This document shows positions 10,778 to 21,664 of a stretch of 64,000 nt of DNA, piece by piece; the stretch's first letter is position 1, and each line of letters opens with the position of its first letter. This DNA comes from Ophioderma brevispina (Eukaryota > Echinodermata > Ophiuroidea > Amphilepidida > Ophiodermatidae): positions 35,599-99,598 of the forward strand of contig JAMKCH010049077.1 of assembly GCA_023653785.1 (NCBI GenBank), written 5' to 3'. The notes beneath the pieces are model-generated. The model worked only from the letters and a program-made list of their open reading frames with translations, did no database searches and was not told the DNA's origin. The position numbers and the translations under genes were made by a program.

Positions 10778-10864
10778 GGCTCATAATGTATCCTCGGGCG
10801 GGAAAAAAATAAAATAATGGGCGCCATTATTTAGTTTTTCGAATCTCGAGGACATTATCGCCTA
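10778..10864. repeat. Short hairpin element, copy 1
   Basis: An imperfect hairpin. TCATAATGTATCCTCGGGCG and AAATAAAATAATGGGCGC pair with ATTATTTAGTTTTTCGA and CTCGAGGACATTATCGCC. A related hairpin lies at 27884-27985, so this is a small foldback family. Confidence 0.75.
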
Positions 10865-12009
10865 TAAATGATACTGCCATTACTTATAGTTATTAGTTCA
10901 TTTGTTTTTAAATAATTGGCACCACATGTATGGACTCTTAAAATTGATGTTGATTAAAAAACTAGTCACTTGTCCATATCATTTGGGCAAAACCGCCATG
11001 AAAATATAATATTCCTACATTTTTAATGCCAAAAAATTTCATTTTTTCATTTATACTCTGATGGTGTCTGTGGAAATGACCACTTATGCAAAATTGTGAA
11101 ATTTGATTGTCAGTGTAGACGAATACTAGGTTATGTTTGGACAGTAGCCAACGGTGTGGACAATGCTATCAAGGGTTATATACCACATCGAAATCATCTA
11201 TTGTTTTATAATAATGATTTCGGGGTGTTTAACACCCCACCCCTTAGTAAACAGTGTTATCAAAAAAGACTTGTAAACATATGCGGGAAAGTTGCTCTTA
11301 TTTGATGTAACTTGATATCTGCAAAAACTAAATAATACTAATATATACATATTTAAAAAACTCGCCTTTCAGGAACAACTTGATATTTTCTTTGGGAAGT
11401 TTTTATAAGCGTTAGTGCCCCCTAATGTGTTTTTCGATTATGTTAGATTTATGAGTATATTACCCATTTCAATTGTTATTCGTTTCAAGTTTGGTATATA
11501 TTGACGCGTGTACATTACTTAAAAGATAGGAACTATAATGTAATGAGAAATTTTAAGAAAACGAGCAAAATAGAACACTTTTATCCTCCAAATCGTTTGA
11601 GTTATAAAACTTCCAGTTACATTTTAAAATCTTTCTGATCTCAATTTGACAGTTCTAGCCAATATTTATTGTGTGTTACACATGCATACTAGCTATTTAT
11701 TAATTTTTATATAACATGCACTACAATGTTTGTGGTTCCTTCTAAACGTATTTTTACTCTTGAAATTTTGTTGTTTTCTACAAAAATGAGTTAAACATAT
11801 TGGCGATTAATTAAGATATTAATTTTAAGGAGCCAAATTGTAAGAGGTTGTAATTTTTTCCTGTAAATTCGTGGTCATCGTGGTCATCTGCGCTTTATTT
11901 TGATGCAACGAACGATAATTGCCACATGAATGTTTCCCACGTTACCGCTATGGAAGTCGTTTGTATACAAATTTGCACGGTTTGTAATAACACCAGCAGT
12001 AGACATCGC

Positions 12010-12530
12010 ATCGTCTTCATCATCATCATCAATCAGTAGCATCATCATCATGAATCAATAGCACCATCATCACGGTCAGTAGGCATCATCCTCGATCAGT
12101 AGCATCATCAGCTGCAGCATCATCCATCATCATCACTTCAGCATCATCATCATGATCAGTAGCATCATCACCATCACGACAGTAAGCATCATCATCGCTC
12201 AGTACATCTCTCGATCAGTAGCATCATCATCGTCGTACATCATCATCGATCAGTAGCTCATCATCGATCAGTAGCATCATTATCGATCAGTAGCATCATC
12301 ATCGATCAGTACATCATCATCGATCAGTATCACCATCATCATCATCGTCAGTAGCACATGATCATCATCGATCATCAGCATCATCATTATCATCGATCAG
12401 GAGCAATCATCATCATCATCGATCAGTACATCACATCATAGATCAGTCTCAGCATCTCAGCATCGATACAGTAGCATCATCATATCATCGATCAGTAGCA
12501 TCATCATCATCATCGTCATAGCATCATTTT
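12010..12530. repeat. ATC-rich minisatellite near the palindrome axis
   Basis: About 20 or more irregular units of the type ATCATCATCGATCAGTAGC, with variable numbers of ATC triplets. It lies between D and D', close to the midpoint of the inverted array complex. Confidence 0.92.
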
Positions 12531-13030
12531 TGTCGTCAAGCTCGATGTTTCCTTATTTCATCGTTATTGCCACCATCATCCACCGCCATCGTTATTCTTA
12601 TCACGTGGCATCATCCGGCATCATATTAAAATAGTAAAACCCGTATAGCTAACATAGCACTTAGAAAGCAACGGGTTTCATGCAGTCGATTACGTATTCG
12701 ACTCCTTATAGCACAGCGAATCAACATTTCGGGTTTGACAAACAATCGAAGCACATTCAGTGGCCATTTTGAATAGAAAACAGTTTGTTTCTAGTTTTTA
12801 AATACTGTCGTCCACTTAGTACATTCATGTCTTTACATACACCACTTAAATAGACATTTCCTTTTATTTCATTAATTACACCATTCATAAGTAACTCATA
12901 AACTTTCAAACGCCGTTTTCTCAGAATAGTATTTATGCTGATTCGACACTGTGCAGAACCCACGCGAATTTATATGTGCCGATAGAGTCATACCAAGAAT
13001 CAACGTTTAATTCGCTCATATGAAGAAATG
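12531..13030. other. Spacer between minisatellite and D', nothing recognised
   Basis: No domain, RNA gene or repeat identified. A minus-strand frame of 68 codons (12757-12963) shows no recognisable motif. Confidence 0.4.
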
Positions 13031-13564
13031 ACTGATGTCCATACCGAATGTATCCCCTTAGCTGTGATGAAGTGTTTCTTTTCTTTGTGGGAAGCATTGT
13101 GGGTGCTGGGGAATATTTGAAGCCAAAAAAAAAAATCGTAATAAAAAAATCTTATGGTTATTTTTTTTTCGGGGGGGGTGGGAGGAGTCCTAATTATGTA
13201 TATGAAGAAAATTACTGTTTTCCAACTAATTATACCTCCCTTAAGATGTGGTAAAGTGTTTCTATTTCTTTTTGTACGAGTGGGGGTGCTGGGGAATATT
13301 TTAAATCAAAAATAAAAAAAATCTGTATGGTTTGTTCTTTTTGGGAATAGTAAGTCCTTAATTATGTTAATGAAGAACATGACTGATTTCAACCTAATGA
13401 TCCCCCTTAAGCCGTGGTGGAGTGTTTTCTTTGTGGTGCTATGGAATATTTGAAGCCAAAACAATTTACACAAATCGTTGGTTAGTTTGGTTTCTGGGGG
13501 AGGGGGTGAATCCTTAAATTATGTTTATGAGAATGACTGATTCCAAACCTAATTATCTCCCTTA

Positions 13565-13895
13565 CAGGTGCTTGTTCCGATTTTTGCGTCGTTTATCTAC
13601 TTAGTATGATAGCATGGCAGTTGTATACACAGGCTACCAGCTACCGTGGGAACAAACTTGCTGTTTTGATGCTAGACGCGGTAATCATAATGCAACGCCC
13701 TATTCACTACTGTGCTAATATGATTTGTAACCATTAAAACGGCAGTTTTTGTCAGTATCTTAAACACGGAATATTTGAAAGCTGGATTTCAGGAAGACAA
13801 AAAATGAGAAAAATAATGCCTTTCCATTCTGATAAATCAAAACTGATCGACTTCCGGTAAATCAAGGGCTCCCAAGACATCGGAACAAGCACCTG
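13565..13895. mobile_element. 330-bp inverted-repeat element in D', copy 1
   Basis: Ends CAGGTGCTTGTTCCGAT and ATCGGAACAAGCACCTG are perfect inverse matches. It splits the D' unit inside CCTTAAGCTG, leaving TA on each side, as expected of a Tc1/mariner-type TA target. The family has two further members in this array. Confidence 0.9.
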
Positions 13896-14112
13896 TAAGC
13901 TGTGTTGACAGTGTTTACTATGTTCTTTGATGGGGCGAGTGGTAGTGCTAGGGGATATATGAAGCAAAAAATCGTATGGTTATTTTTTTTTCTGGTGAAG
14001 GGGAAGTAAGTCCTTAAATTATGTTAGATGAAAAAATGACTGAATCCGAACCTAATTAATCCCCCTTAAGCTGTGGTAAGTGTTTTCTCATATTTCTTTG
14101 TGGGAATAGTGT

Positions 14113-14490
14113 GGCACGTCGGCGATGTTCTGGGCCCGAATTCATGCTCCTGCCATGCCATCTTATATCTCATAAGGCAGCTAATCAATATTTTTCTACT
14201 TCAATCCACAACTCCTGATGTTTTTGATGATTCCAATCTCCAACTCTCAAAATACAAATAAAAGCATAAACTAAAATTTTGTTCCGGAGTCGAACCGACG
14301 ACCTTTAGATCACAAGACGAGCGCCACAGACACACGCCACGCAATCCGATCCGGCGGAAGTCGTTCTTTTGTAATACTTCCAATTAAACATTTAACGGAA
14401 TAAAGCGGCACACATAATAAGTGAATAGCGCCCTATGAGACTAGTTGAAAATATATTCTCCTGGAACATGATTTCGGCCAAAACTCCAAG
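14113..14490. mobile_element. Insertion in a D' unit carrying a tRNA-like segment
   Basis: The D' unit text GGGAAGAGTGTGGGTGCTGG is split here. The left side ends at TAGTGTGG and the right side begins AGTGTGCG, suggesting a target duplication of about 6-8 bp. The insert contains a minus-strand tRNA-like segment at 14268-14345 and no reading frame. A tRNA-related SINE is possible, but about 140 bp lie on the 5' side of the tRNA-like part, which is atypical. Confidence 0.55.
14268..14345 (-). repeat. tRNA-like sequence (SINE-type), not a true tRNA
   Basis: On the minus strand it reads GCGCTCGTCTTGTGATC, then AAAGGTCGTCGGTTCGACTC, with a good B box (GGTTCGACTCC). The acceptor stem does not close properly, so a pol III-derived repeat is likelier than a functional tRNA gene. 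Confidence 0.55.
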
Positions 14491-14640
14491 AATCAAGAGT
14501 GTGCGTGCTAGGGAATTTTGAAGCCACATAAAAAAAAAAAAAACTCGTATGGTTAGTTTTTTTTTTTCTGGGAGGGGGTGTAAATCCTAAATTATGTCAT
14601 ATGAAGAAAATTACTGATTCCAAACCTAATTATCTCCTTA

Positions 14641-14960
14641 AAGGTGGTTGTTCCGATTTTATGTGTATTATGTTCCCTACTTGATATGAGAGCCTGGCCT
14701 TGCACATACCCCCCATCAGTACCGTGTGGGAACAAACTTGCGGTTTTGGTGGTAGATGCAAAACCCTATTCAATCTGTGCTAATATTGATGGTAACCACT
14801 AATCGCAGTTTTTTTTTGTTTATATCTTGGGAATGAAATGGATCTGAGGACTCAAATTTTCAGGACGACAATGAGAAAATACTGCCTTTCATCTGATATA
14901 AAAATCGATACTACTTCCGGGTTAATCAGGGGGGCCCCAAAGACGATCGGAATACGCACT
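14641..14960. mobile_element. 320-bp inverted-repeat element in D', copy 2
   Basis: It is homologous to 13565-13895 throughout: TGTTCCGATTT, GTGGGAACAAACTTGC, CCTATTCA, TGTGCTAATAT and CTACTTCCGGGTTAATCAG. It lies at the same TTAA position of the D' unit (TTAAAGGTGG on the left, CGCACTTTAAGC on the right). The ends are more decayed than in copy 1. Confidence 0.85.
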
Positions 14961-15412
14961 TTAAGCTGTGGGTGAAGTGTTTTCTATTTTTCTTTGCGGA
15001 AGCGGGTGGGTGCTGGGAATATTTGAAGCCAAATAAAAAGAAAATCGTATGGTTAGCCTTTTTCTTGGTGAGTAAGTCTTACATTATGTTATATGAAGAA
15101 ATATGACTGATTCCAAACCTATTTATTCCCCTTAAGCTGTTGTGAAGTGTTTTTATTCCTTTTGTGGGAAGAGTGTGGGTGCTAGGGAATATTTGAAGCC
15201 AAAAATGAAAAAAAAAATCGTAATGTTTTTTTTTTCGGGGGGGGTGGGGAGGTAACCTTACATTACTCATAATGAAGAAACTGGCGACTCCAACATAATT
15301 ATCTCCTTAAAGGGGGATGATCCCGATTTAAGAGTATATGAAGTTTTTCATCTTGAATGGATTTTACCCTCAAAATCCCATCTGTAAAGTTTCCGCGCCG
15401 ATATTTCAATCC

Positions 15413-16372
15413 GTTTTTAATAGCCCTGGAGCTAGCCACATTTGTTAACACATCTCAAGTACAAGGTTTGAGTGATTAAATATGTAGACATCTTACAGGA
15501 ACCACCTGAACGCGAATTCTTAAGTGCCTGCAACGGGTTCCTTAAGAGAGGGGGCCAAGACAAGATTGTACAGGGTCAAATTTTTTTTAATTGATCCAAT
15601 CATGTTGAAAGTATACCATGTTATGCGTCTAACCATAAGGTTCAGAAAAGGTATAGTTTGTACAGTAGTACAGCCAAAGTTTCATCAGGTTCGAGGCTAA
15701 CAACGCAAAAAATCATAAAAAGGTCAATTTCAGTTGTACAGTTGGTCCAAATTTAAAGTTGCTCCGAGTTTGGATCAAAAATGGTGCACGTTTTTGGTAT
15801 AGCTTTAGGATTAAAATAGGAATAGTTTTGAGTTTCCTCAAATCGTGCTTAAAAATTAGGGGAAACAATATCAGCCCCATTGTGAAGCAATGGACGTTGA
15901 CCTCTGTGCCCCCTATATCCGGAAACTCAAGCATTTAAGACAGTTTAAACTATCCTATATTCTAATCCTATAACTGCCACTCCACCAATATTTGCCACCA
16001 TTTTTAATCCAAATCGGAGCAACTCTAAATCTGACCCCTGTACAACTGAAATTGACCCTTATTAATTGATTGTTTGATGTTTTGAGCCTATAACTCTGAA
16101 GCTTAAGGCTGTACGTATTACAAACTAAACTAGACCTTTTCATGATCCTATGGTTATACACATAACTGTGGTGTGCTTTTCACATGATTGAATCCCTTAC
16201 GACGGTTTGACCCCCTGTAGAATCTTTATCTGGGCCCCCTCTCCTTAAGGCACCACTGCGGGCACTTAAGAATCGCGTTTTCAGGGGTTCCTGTCAGCTG
16301 TCGACATATTTAATCATCTCAAACCTTTTGTACTTGAGATTGTTACAAATGTTTCTAGCTCCCGGGTTATTT
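15413..16372. mobile_element. Foldback element of about 950 bp
   Basis: The outer arms match inversely: CTGGAGCTAGCCACATTTGT with CAAATGTTTCTAGCTCCCGG, and GATTAAATATGTAGACA with TGTCGACATATTTAATC. The match continues through the TTTCAGTTGTACAG and TTGGATCAAAAATGGTG blocks nearly to the centre at about 15900. The arm sequence recurs at 38405-38690. There is no coding capacity. Confidence 0.88.
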
Positions 16373-18480
16373 AGATGTGAGGGGCCGGCTAAAACAGATT
16401 TCGTAAGCCCCATAGAGTTACTGTGTGTAACACACAGATTCCTACTTCACTGTGTAACCAAACCACCCAGAGCTGGCTACTCCATGGGTACTCTTAGCTC
16501 TACACCAAAGGTACCCCCTTGAATGTTCCCTATTTGATGCCGTACCTACACTCCAAGAACACGCATTTCTTACATTGTAGTTACCAAGTTACCACCCGCT
16601 ACCACCGAGTAGACATGGATGGCCTACCCACTAGACGTACCCTCGCGCCGGCCCGGATTCCGTGTATTTTTTGGCGCATAGACGGATAGTTTACAACACA
16701 AGCGGCTGTCTGCACCGCGTGGAGTAGCTCTTGGGTTAACCCGGCTCTCATCGTGACGCGGTATTTCTCATGGCCAATTTTGTTTTTTTTTTGATATTTT
16801 TTGGCATATTTGCATTTTTTTATTACATGTGCGGGATTATGGGGTTTTTTGATGATGTCCGATATTGAATTTCGCTGATGTTTCGCTAAAAAATGTTCAA
16901 AAAATGCTAAACGCAGCCCAAGTGTATAGCGCCCATCATTTCATGAAATTTCATCCACTCTCAAAATGGCGTCGTGGTAACCGTGGCGTAGCTACGTGGT
17001 AGCTGCGTGTCTTCTCCGGTACGTCTACTACTCAACATTCACCTTCTCTCCACCTATTGGGCAACTCCAGGGTCGCCATTGGGAGGTAAAGCAAGTAGTC
17101 CCCAGTGTGGAACAAACTGGAAAAAAATAAAAGTCGCGCGGTCCAGAGTAATCCACCCGTGTACAACGGTGTAAGAAAAAAAATGTTCTATAGCCCTGTT
17201 GTCTTGCAACTACCAAAAGTGGCGTCTATGGGGCAATTAGCCCAGTGGTCTGTGCAGTCGCTTCGCGGTAGATTTGGTGTAGCTGCCGTATAGGCTTACC
17301 ACGTGGTAAGAATCCGAGCCGTTGTAAGTAACTTGTGAAGTATACGAACCACTGCATGGATAGCAGCTATGGTTTACTTAGCAGTACCATCCTATAGTGT
17401 ACTCTGCAGTTGCCTGCTAGGTGACTGACAGCCGAGGCGTCGGCAACCGGTACGGATGGTACGGATTTGTCCCGTACCACTTTTTTGCTTAAAAAAAAAA
17501 AAAAAAAAACAAAGGGGGGAAAAAAGAGAGTAAAGGGAAGAAGAAATGAACATATAGTGAGTTTTTTTTCGGTTTCATTCTCTTAAGTCCATTTCTCTTC
17601 GTCTCCACAACATGCTTACACGTAGGCCTCGCGGTCCATCTCTTTTCTGAACGTCCTACTACTAACCCCCTTGACTAGTAGTCCTTAACTTCCTGTCCAA
17701 TTATGATCTCCAAATTACGGAAAATCGCTGGCTTCAGGGGGCTTGCCCCCCTTATCCCCCACAGGGGCTCGCCCCTGGAGCCCTGCTGGGGGTCAAAAAC
17801 ACCCCCAACCCCCGTCATCCTCACCCACTTTATTTGTGTTCCGACGCCCCTGCGACGTACCATGTAATCCACCCCATTAGTGAAAGTACATCTGCAGCTA
17901 CCACGGGAGACGTACCTTCACAGGTACTCCCTACCGGCTGCTTAGTACTAGTAGGTAGCACTTTGGTCCGTAGAGGGCGCCAAACATCCATTGTTGTTTA
18001 TGACTTTCTGATCATTTTCAAGCTTAGAAACTTCTATATTTGAGTTTGAGCATCAACCAAAAAACCCCTATAAATGACATTTTGTGTAAAAACATAAACC
18101 TTGTGACCAAAATGTAATAATGGATAAAATTACTAACATAATCACACAGAAATCAAAGCTCATTTGCATGGAGTAACCTCAGGTACATCCCCCGCAATGG
18201 TGTGACTAGTGGTTAAGCTACTCTGTGTAACCAGGTGGATGGTTTAGCCCCCACTTTTGCGGCACGGCGATGTGGTTACCCATGCGTGGGTCCTCCGCTT
18301 CTACTTCATAGTCACTTCAAAGGTACTACCCATGAATAAAATTGGTTGTGTAACCAAAATGGGCACATTTTCGTTCATAACTTCCAAACGAAACATCGTT
18401 TAGCAATAAGATGCTCACAGGGTAAATGGAGAAAAATATGTATCTTTATTCGAATACCACCAACTTATTTACCACTCTGG
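16373..18480. other. Interior of the 3.2-kb insertion, no recognised gene
   Basis: Non-coding. It includes a GC-rich patch (about 17735-17830) with CAGGGGGCTTGCCCCCC and repeated CCCTGGAGCC-type words, comparable in style to 46960-47135. A word like TAGCCCAGTGGTCTGTGCAG at 17238 resembles a pol III A box, but no B box follows. Poly(A) lies at 17490-17509. Confidence 0.4.
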
Positions 18481-18536
18481 TAAAATCTGGGGTCCCGTCA
18501 GGACAGAGGGCTGATTCCGATCGGGCAATAGGACCT

Positions 18537-18790
18537 TTAAGCTGTGGTTGAAGGTGCTTTCTATTTTCTTTGTGGAAGATTGTGGGTGCTGGAATATTTG
18601 AAGCCAAAATATACAAAATCGAATGGTTAGTTTTTCGTGGGGGGGGGGGGGGTATACTTAAAATTTCTGTTATATGAAGAAAATGACTGATTCCAAAACT
18701 ACTTTCTCCTTAAGCTGTGGTGAAGTGTTTCTATTTTCTCTTTTGGGGAAGAGTATGGGTGCCTGGGGAATATTTGGAGCCAAAATAAAA
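18537..18790. repeat. Array D', last unit
   Basis: One and a half D' units resume after the 3.2-kb insertion (AGCTGTGGTTGAAG, GGTGCTGGAATATTTGAAGC, a G run, then AGCTGTGGTGAAGTGTTTCT). They run straight into the D'-C' junction. Confidence 0.88.
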
Positions 18791-18900
18791 AAAATATAAA
18801 TACAAATGTTCCTTTTTTTGCTATAGGTGAAAAAACAGTCGGCGAATATCCGTTAGGGTGAATTTCCCTTCTATCCGAATAACCGTCTATCGAATATCCT
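18790..18900. other. Unique D'-C' junction, right arm
   Basis: It contains AAAAAACAGTCGGCGAATAT, CCGTTAGGGTGAATTTCC and CCGTCTATCGAATATCC, matching the left junction at 3535-3610 on the other strand. Its position between D' and C' mirrors the left arm. Confidence 0.82.
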
Positions 18901-20365
18901 ATCGCCAAGTGACATCTCTTTTTGTGAAGTCAACTTGCAAAATAATTTATCTCCCCAAGACGAAATCTACTTTTTGCGAAGGCGACTTGACAAAAGAAAA
19001 TCTTATCTCGCGCCCAGACGACATGTCAATTTTTGATAAGTCAACTGGGCAAATAATCTATCTCGCATTACGACAGCCCACTTTTGTGAATCAACTGTAA
19101 AAAAAAATCCTATTCCCTTTCGCCAAGATGACACTATTTGTAATTCACCGGCAAATAATCTATCTCTTCAAAGATGGACTCTACTCTTTGTTAAGTCCAT
19201 TGTAGATAAGCTTACTCGCCATGACGACATCCACTTTTTGTGAAGTCATCTTGGTAAAAAAAATCTCATCTCGCCAAGATGACATCTATTTTGTGAAGTC
19301 AACCTGGCAAGATAATCTATCTCTTCAAGATGACATCTACTCTTTGTTAAGTCACTTGGTAAGATAATGTATCTTGACATGATGACATCTACTTTTTTGT
19401 GAGTCAAGCTTGGCAAGAAACTCATCTCGCACAATACGACATTTGCTTTTTTGGAAGTGCAACTTGGCAAGATAATCTATTTCGGCAAGACGACATCCCA
19501 ACTTTTTGTGAAGTCAACTTGGTAAGATGATCTATCTCGTCAAGATGATATCTACTTTTTGTGAAGGTAAACTTGGCCCAATAATCTATCTCACCAGACG
19601 ACATCTACTTTTTGTGAAGGCGACTTGACAAGAAATCTTGATCTCGGCCAAGACGGACATTAATTTTTGATAAGTCAACTTGGCAAGATAATCTTCTCCC
19701 CATGACGACATCCACTTTTTGTGAAGTCAAAACTTGGGTACAAAAATCTCATCTCGCAAGATGACATCTATTTTGTGAATAGTCAACATGGCACGATAAT
19801 CTATCTCTTCAAGATGACATCTACTCTTTGTTAAAGTCAACTTGGTAAGATAATCTATCTCGCCATGACGACATTCCGTTTTGTGAAGTCAACTTGGCAA
19901 GACACTCTATCTCGCCAAACGACGATATCTTCTTTTTGTGAAGTAAACTTGGCATGATAATCTATCTCGCCATTACGACATCTACTTTTTGTGAAGTAAC
20001 TGGTAAGAAAATCTACCTCGCCAAGACAACATCTTACTTTTGTTGAAGAAGAAACTTGCAAGATAATCTATCTCACCTTGACGACATCTCGTTTTGTTGA
20101 AGGCGCAATGACAAAGACTAATTATTTCGCCAAGACGAATCTACTTTTTGTGAAGGTCAAACTGGACAAATTTATCTCACCATGACGTCATCTACTTTTT
20201 ATGAAGGCACTTGACAAGAAACCTATCTCGCCTTAACGACTAATAAACTGTTTAAGTCAAGAAGTGAGAACAATATTTGCGATTCAACAATAATTTTGAA
20301 ATTATGTCGACCTTGTCAAGATAAATGTTGCATTCTGATGGCACTAAAACGTTCCGTAATCTGAT
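18900..20365. repeat. Tandem array C' (right arm)
   Basis: About 25 units of roughly 50 bp read CGCCAAGACGACATCTACTT, TTTGTGAAGTCAACTTGGC, AAGATAATCTATCT. They are the reverse complement of array C. The outer edge at 20170-20360 (CATGACGTCATCTAC, CAAGAAGTGAGAACAATAT, GTCGACCTTGTCAAGATAAA) mirrors 2620-2800. C' is about twice as long as C, so the arms differ in copy number. Confidence 0.92.
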
Positions 20366-20966
20366 GGAATTTCGAAAAAGAATAAATCTAATTGGTTAAT
20401 AAATTAACGTGTCTTTCAGAAAGTAACAGTAATTTCAGAATTTACACGTCAAAATGTTCGTACACGTGAAAGAGAGAGACGCAATGACCCTATTGGCTAA
20501 CGATTACTTGGTATAAGTTCCCAACTTACTAAAGCAGGCGAATGTTATACCTATAATTTTAAAGGCAGGTGACAAGCACGATGGGTCTGAGAAAAATATT
20601 CCACTTAATGAGGGCACTAGGTAGTAAAAAAACAAAACATTTTTACACAATTTATTGCTAAAAAAAAAAACCCCTGTTTTTCCTGAATTTTGAAACTCCT
20701 CGGGGGGGGGGGGGGGGCGAACGCCCCCTAACCCCAACCCCCCGCTGTGCCCTAGCTATTTATATAGGAAAGTAACATTTTAGGTCATATAGCCTTAAAA
20801 TCAACAAAAAACAGTCAATTTATTGATAACAAAATTATCCTTTTGGTACTAAAGTCAACATGTGTGCTTTTTCAATCTTCTCCATAACAACGAACACCAC
20901 GTTTCTTGTGCTTTTCTATATATTATTCGATTTGATCATATTCCATGTGTGAGTCCTTAAATTGAC
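20366..20966. other. Spacer with G run, no gene
   Basis: Unique AT-rich sequence with a run of about 17 G at 20702-20717, followed by C-rich text. This is the position where a mirror of array B would be expected, but none is visible. Confidence 0.45.
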
Positions 20967-21305
20967 AGGAGATTTTTTTGAGGATAGAATTTCTCTCAAT
21001 TGCACTGGATCGGTCGAAGCCACCTACCAAGAACGTTTCAGAAGTTTTTTTTGACAAAACAGTACAAAAAAAACCCCGCAAAACCTTGTTTTGAAATTGC
21101 CTACTATCGTAATCTTCCCTATAGAAACCATGCGTTGAATTTCTGTCGTGCACGACAGAAATTACTAAAATCTTCCATCTTATTACATAAAAACGGTGTC
21201 TTGGCTTCATTCCACTGCCGTGTGATCTAATACATTAGTAAGCATTCCCAATAGGCAAAAACAAGGGTTAAAAAATATTGGGGCGCTTCTTTCTGGAAAT
21301 CTCCT
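20967..21305. mobile_element. 340-bp element with central palindrome, copy 1
   Basis: Ends AGGAGATTT and AAATCTCCT are inverse. A second copy at 25594-25929 aligns along its whole length in the same orientation (TCTCTCAA-TGCAC-GGATCG, CTACCAAGAACGTT, CAAACCTTGTTTTGAA, GGGGCGCTTCTTT, GGAAATCTCC). There is no coding capacity. A 26-bp perfect palindrome lies at 21138-21163. Confidence 0.88.
21138..21163. repeat. 26-bp perfect palindrome, copy 1
   Basis: The half-site is AATTTCTGTCGTG followed directly by its exact reverse complement. It sits mid-element. In the sister copy (25759-25784) the half-site is ACTTTCTGTCGTG and is again perfectly mirrored. Confidence 0.95.
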
Positions 21306-21664
21306 CAAGTTCTCATTTAACCAGGGCCTTGGCCGATCCATGGCTCAGTTTTTAAATATACTGGGCCAATTAAGGTTACCCCTTCATGCTATCATTACGT
21401 TTTTTGACTTTTACGAATCGTCATGTGAATAGCAATTTTCCTCCTGGCGGGAGTACGTCCCAATAATTTCAATTTTCATTCTTAAAAAAAACATTTTTAA
21501 ATGTTAAAAATTGGGCAATTTTATCTGTTCGAGTTTTAAGGTCCGTCCGACGAGGATCCCTTGTGTGTCCAAGGATGCCTCCGCTTTCTTAAGTAATTAT
21601 GGTACTTGAATTTGAGGCATAAGGCCCTGGAGTTTGACATTTTTTTGAAAGCAACCTTTCTTTT
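21306..21664. other. Spacer before A', nothing recognised
   Basis: No reading frame or repeat was recognised between the 340-bp element and array A'. Confidence 0.4.

Larger units (their letters stand above)
9736..12009. other. Central region of the array complex, no recognised gene
   Basis: Apart from the module at 10019-10153 and the hairpin at 10778-10864, this stretch is AT-rich and shows no long reading frame or known domain. If the surrounding arrays are the arms of one mobile element, any transposase should lie here. I see none, so the element would be non-autonomous or not a transposon. Confidence 0.45.
13031..15308. repeat. Tandem array D' (right arm)
   Basis: Units of about 180-190 bp read CTTAAGCTGTGGTGAAGTGT, CTTTGTGGGAAGAGTGTGGG, TGCTGGGGAATATTTGAAGC, then a TATGGTTA tract, a G-rich stretch and TTATGTTATATGAAGAAA. 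They are the reverse complement of array D. Full units are seen near 13050, 13240, 13400, 13900, 14060, 14510, 14965 and 15130. The array is interrupted by elements at 13565, about 14113, 14641 and 15311, and ends with a last unit at 18537-18790. Confidence 0.9.
15311..18536. mobile_element. 3.2-kb composite insertion at the same D' TTAA site
   Basis: The left boundary TTAAAGGGGGATGATCCCGA and right boundary complement TTAAAGGTCCTATTGCCCGA resemble the ends of the 330-bp family, and D' resumes at once with AGCTGTGGTTGAAG. It contains a foldback element at 15413-16372. No transposase was recognised. Confidence 0.6.

Noticed and set aside
14268..14345. Functional tRNA gene
   Set aside because: Good B box but no closed cloverleaf; embedded in an insertion within a satellite unit.
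18900..20365. Regular repeats with spacers, resembling a CRISPR array
   Set aside because: Units are contiguous degenerate tandem repeats in animal-type DNA, spacers are not unique, and no cas-like gene is present.
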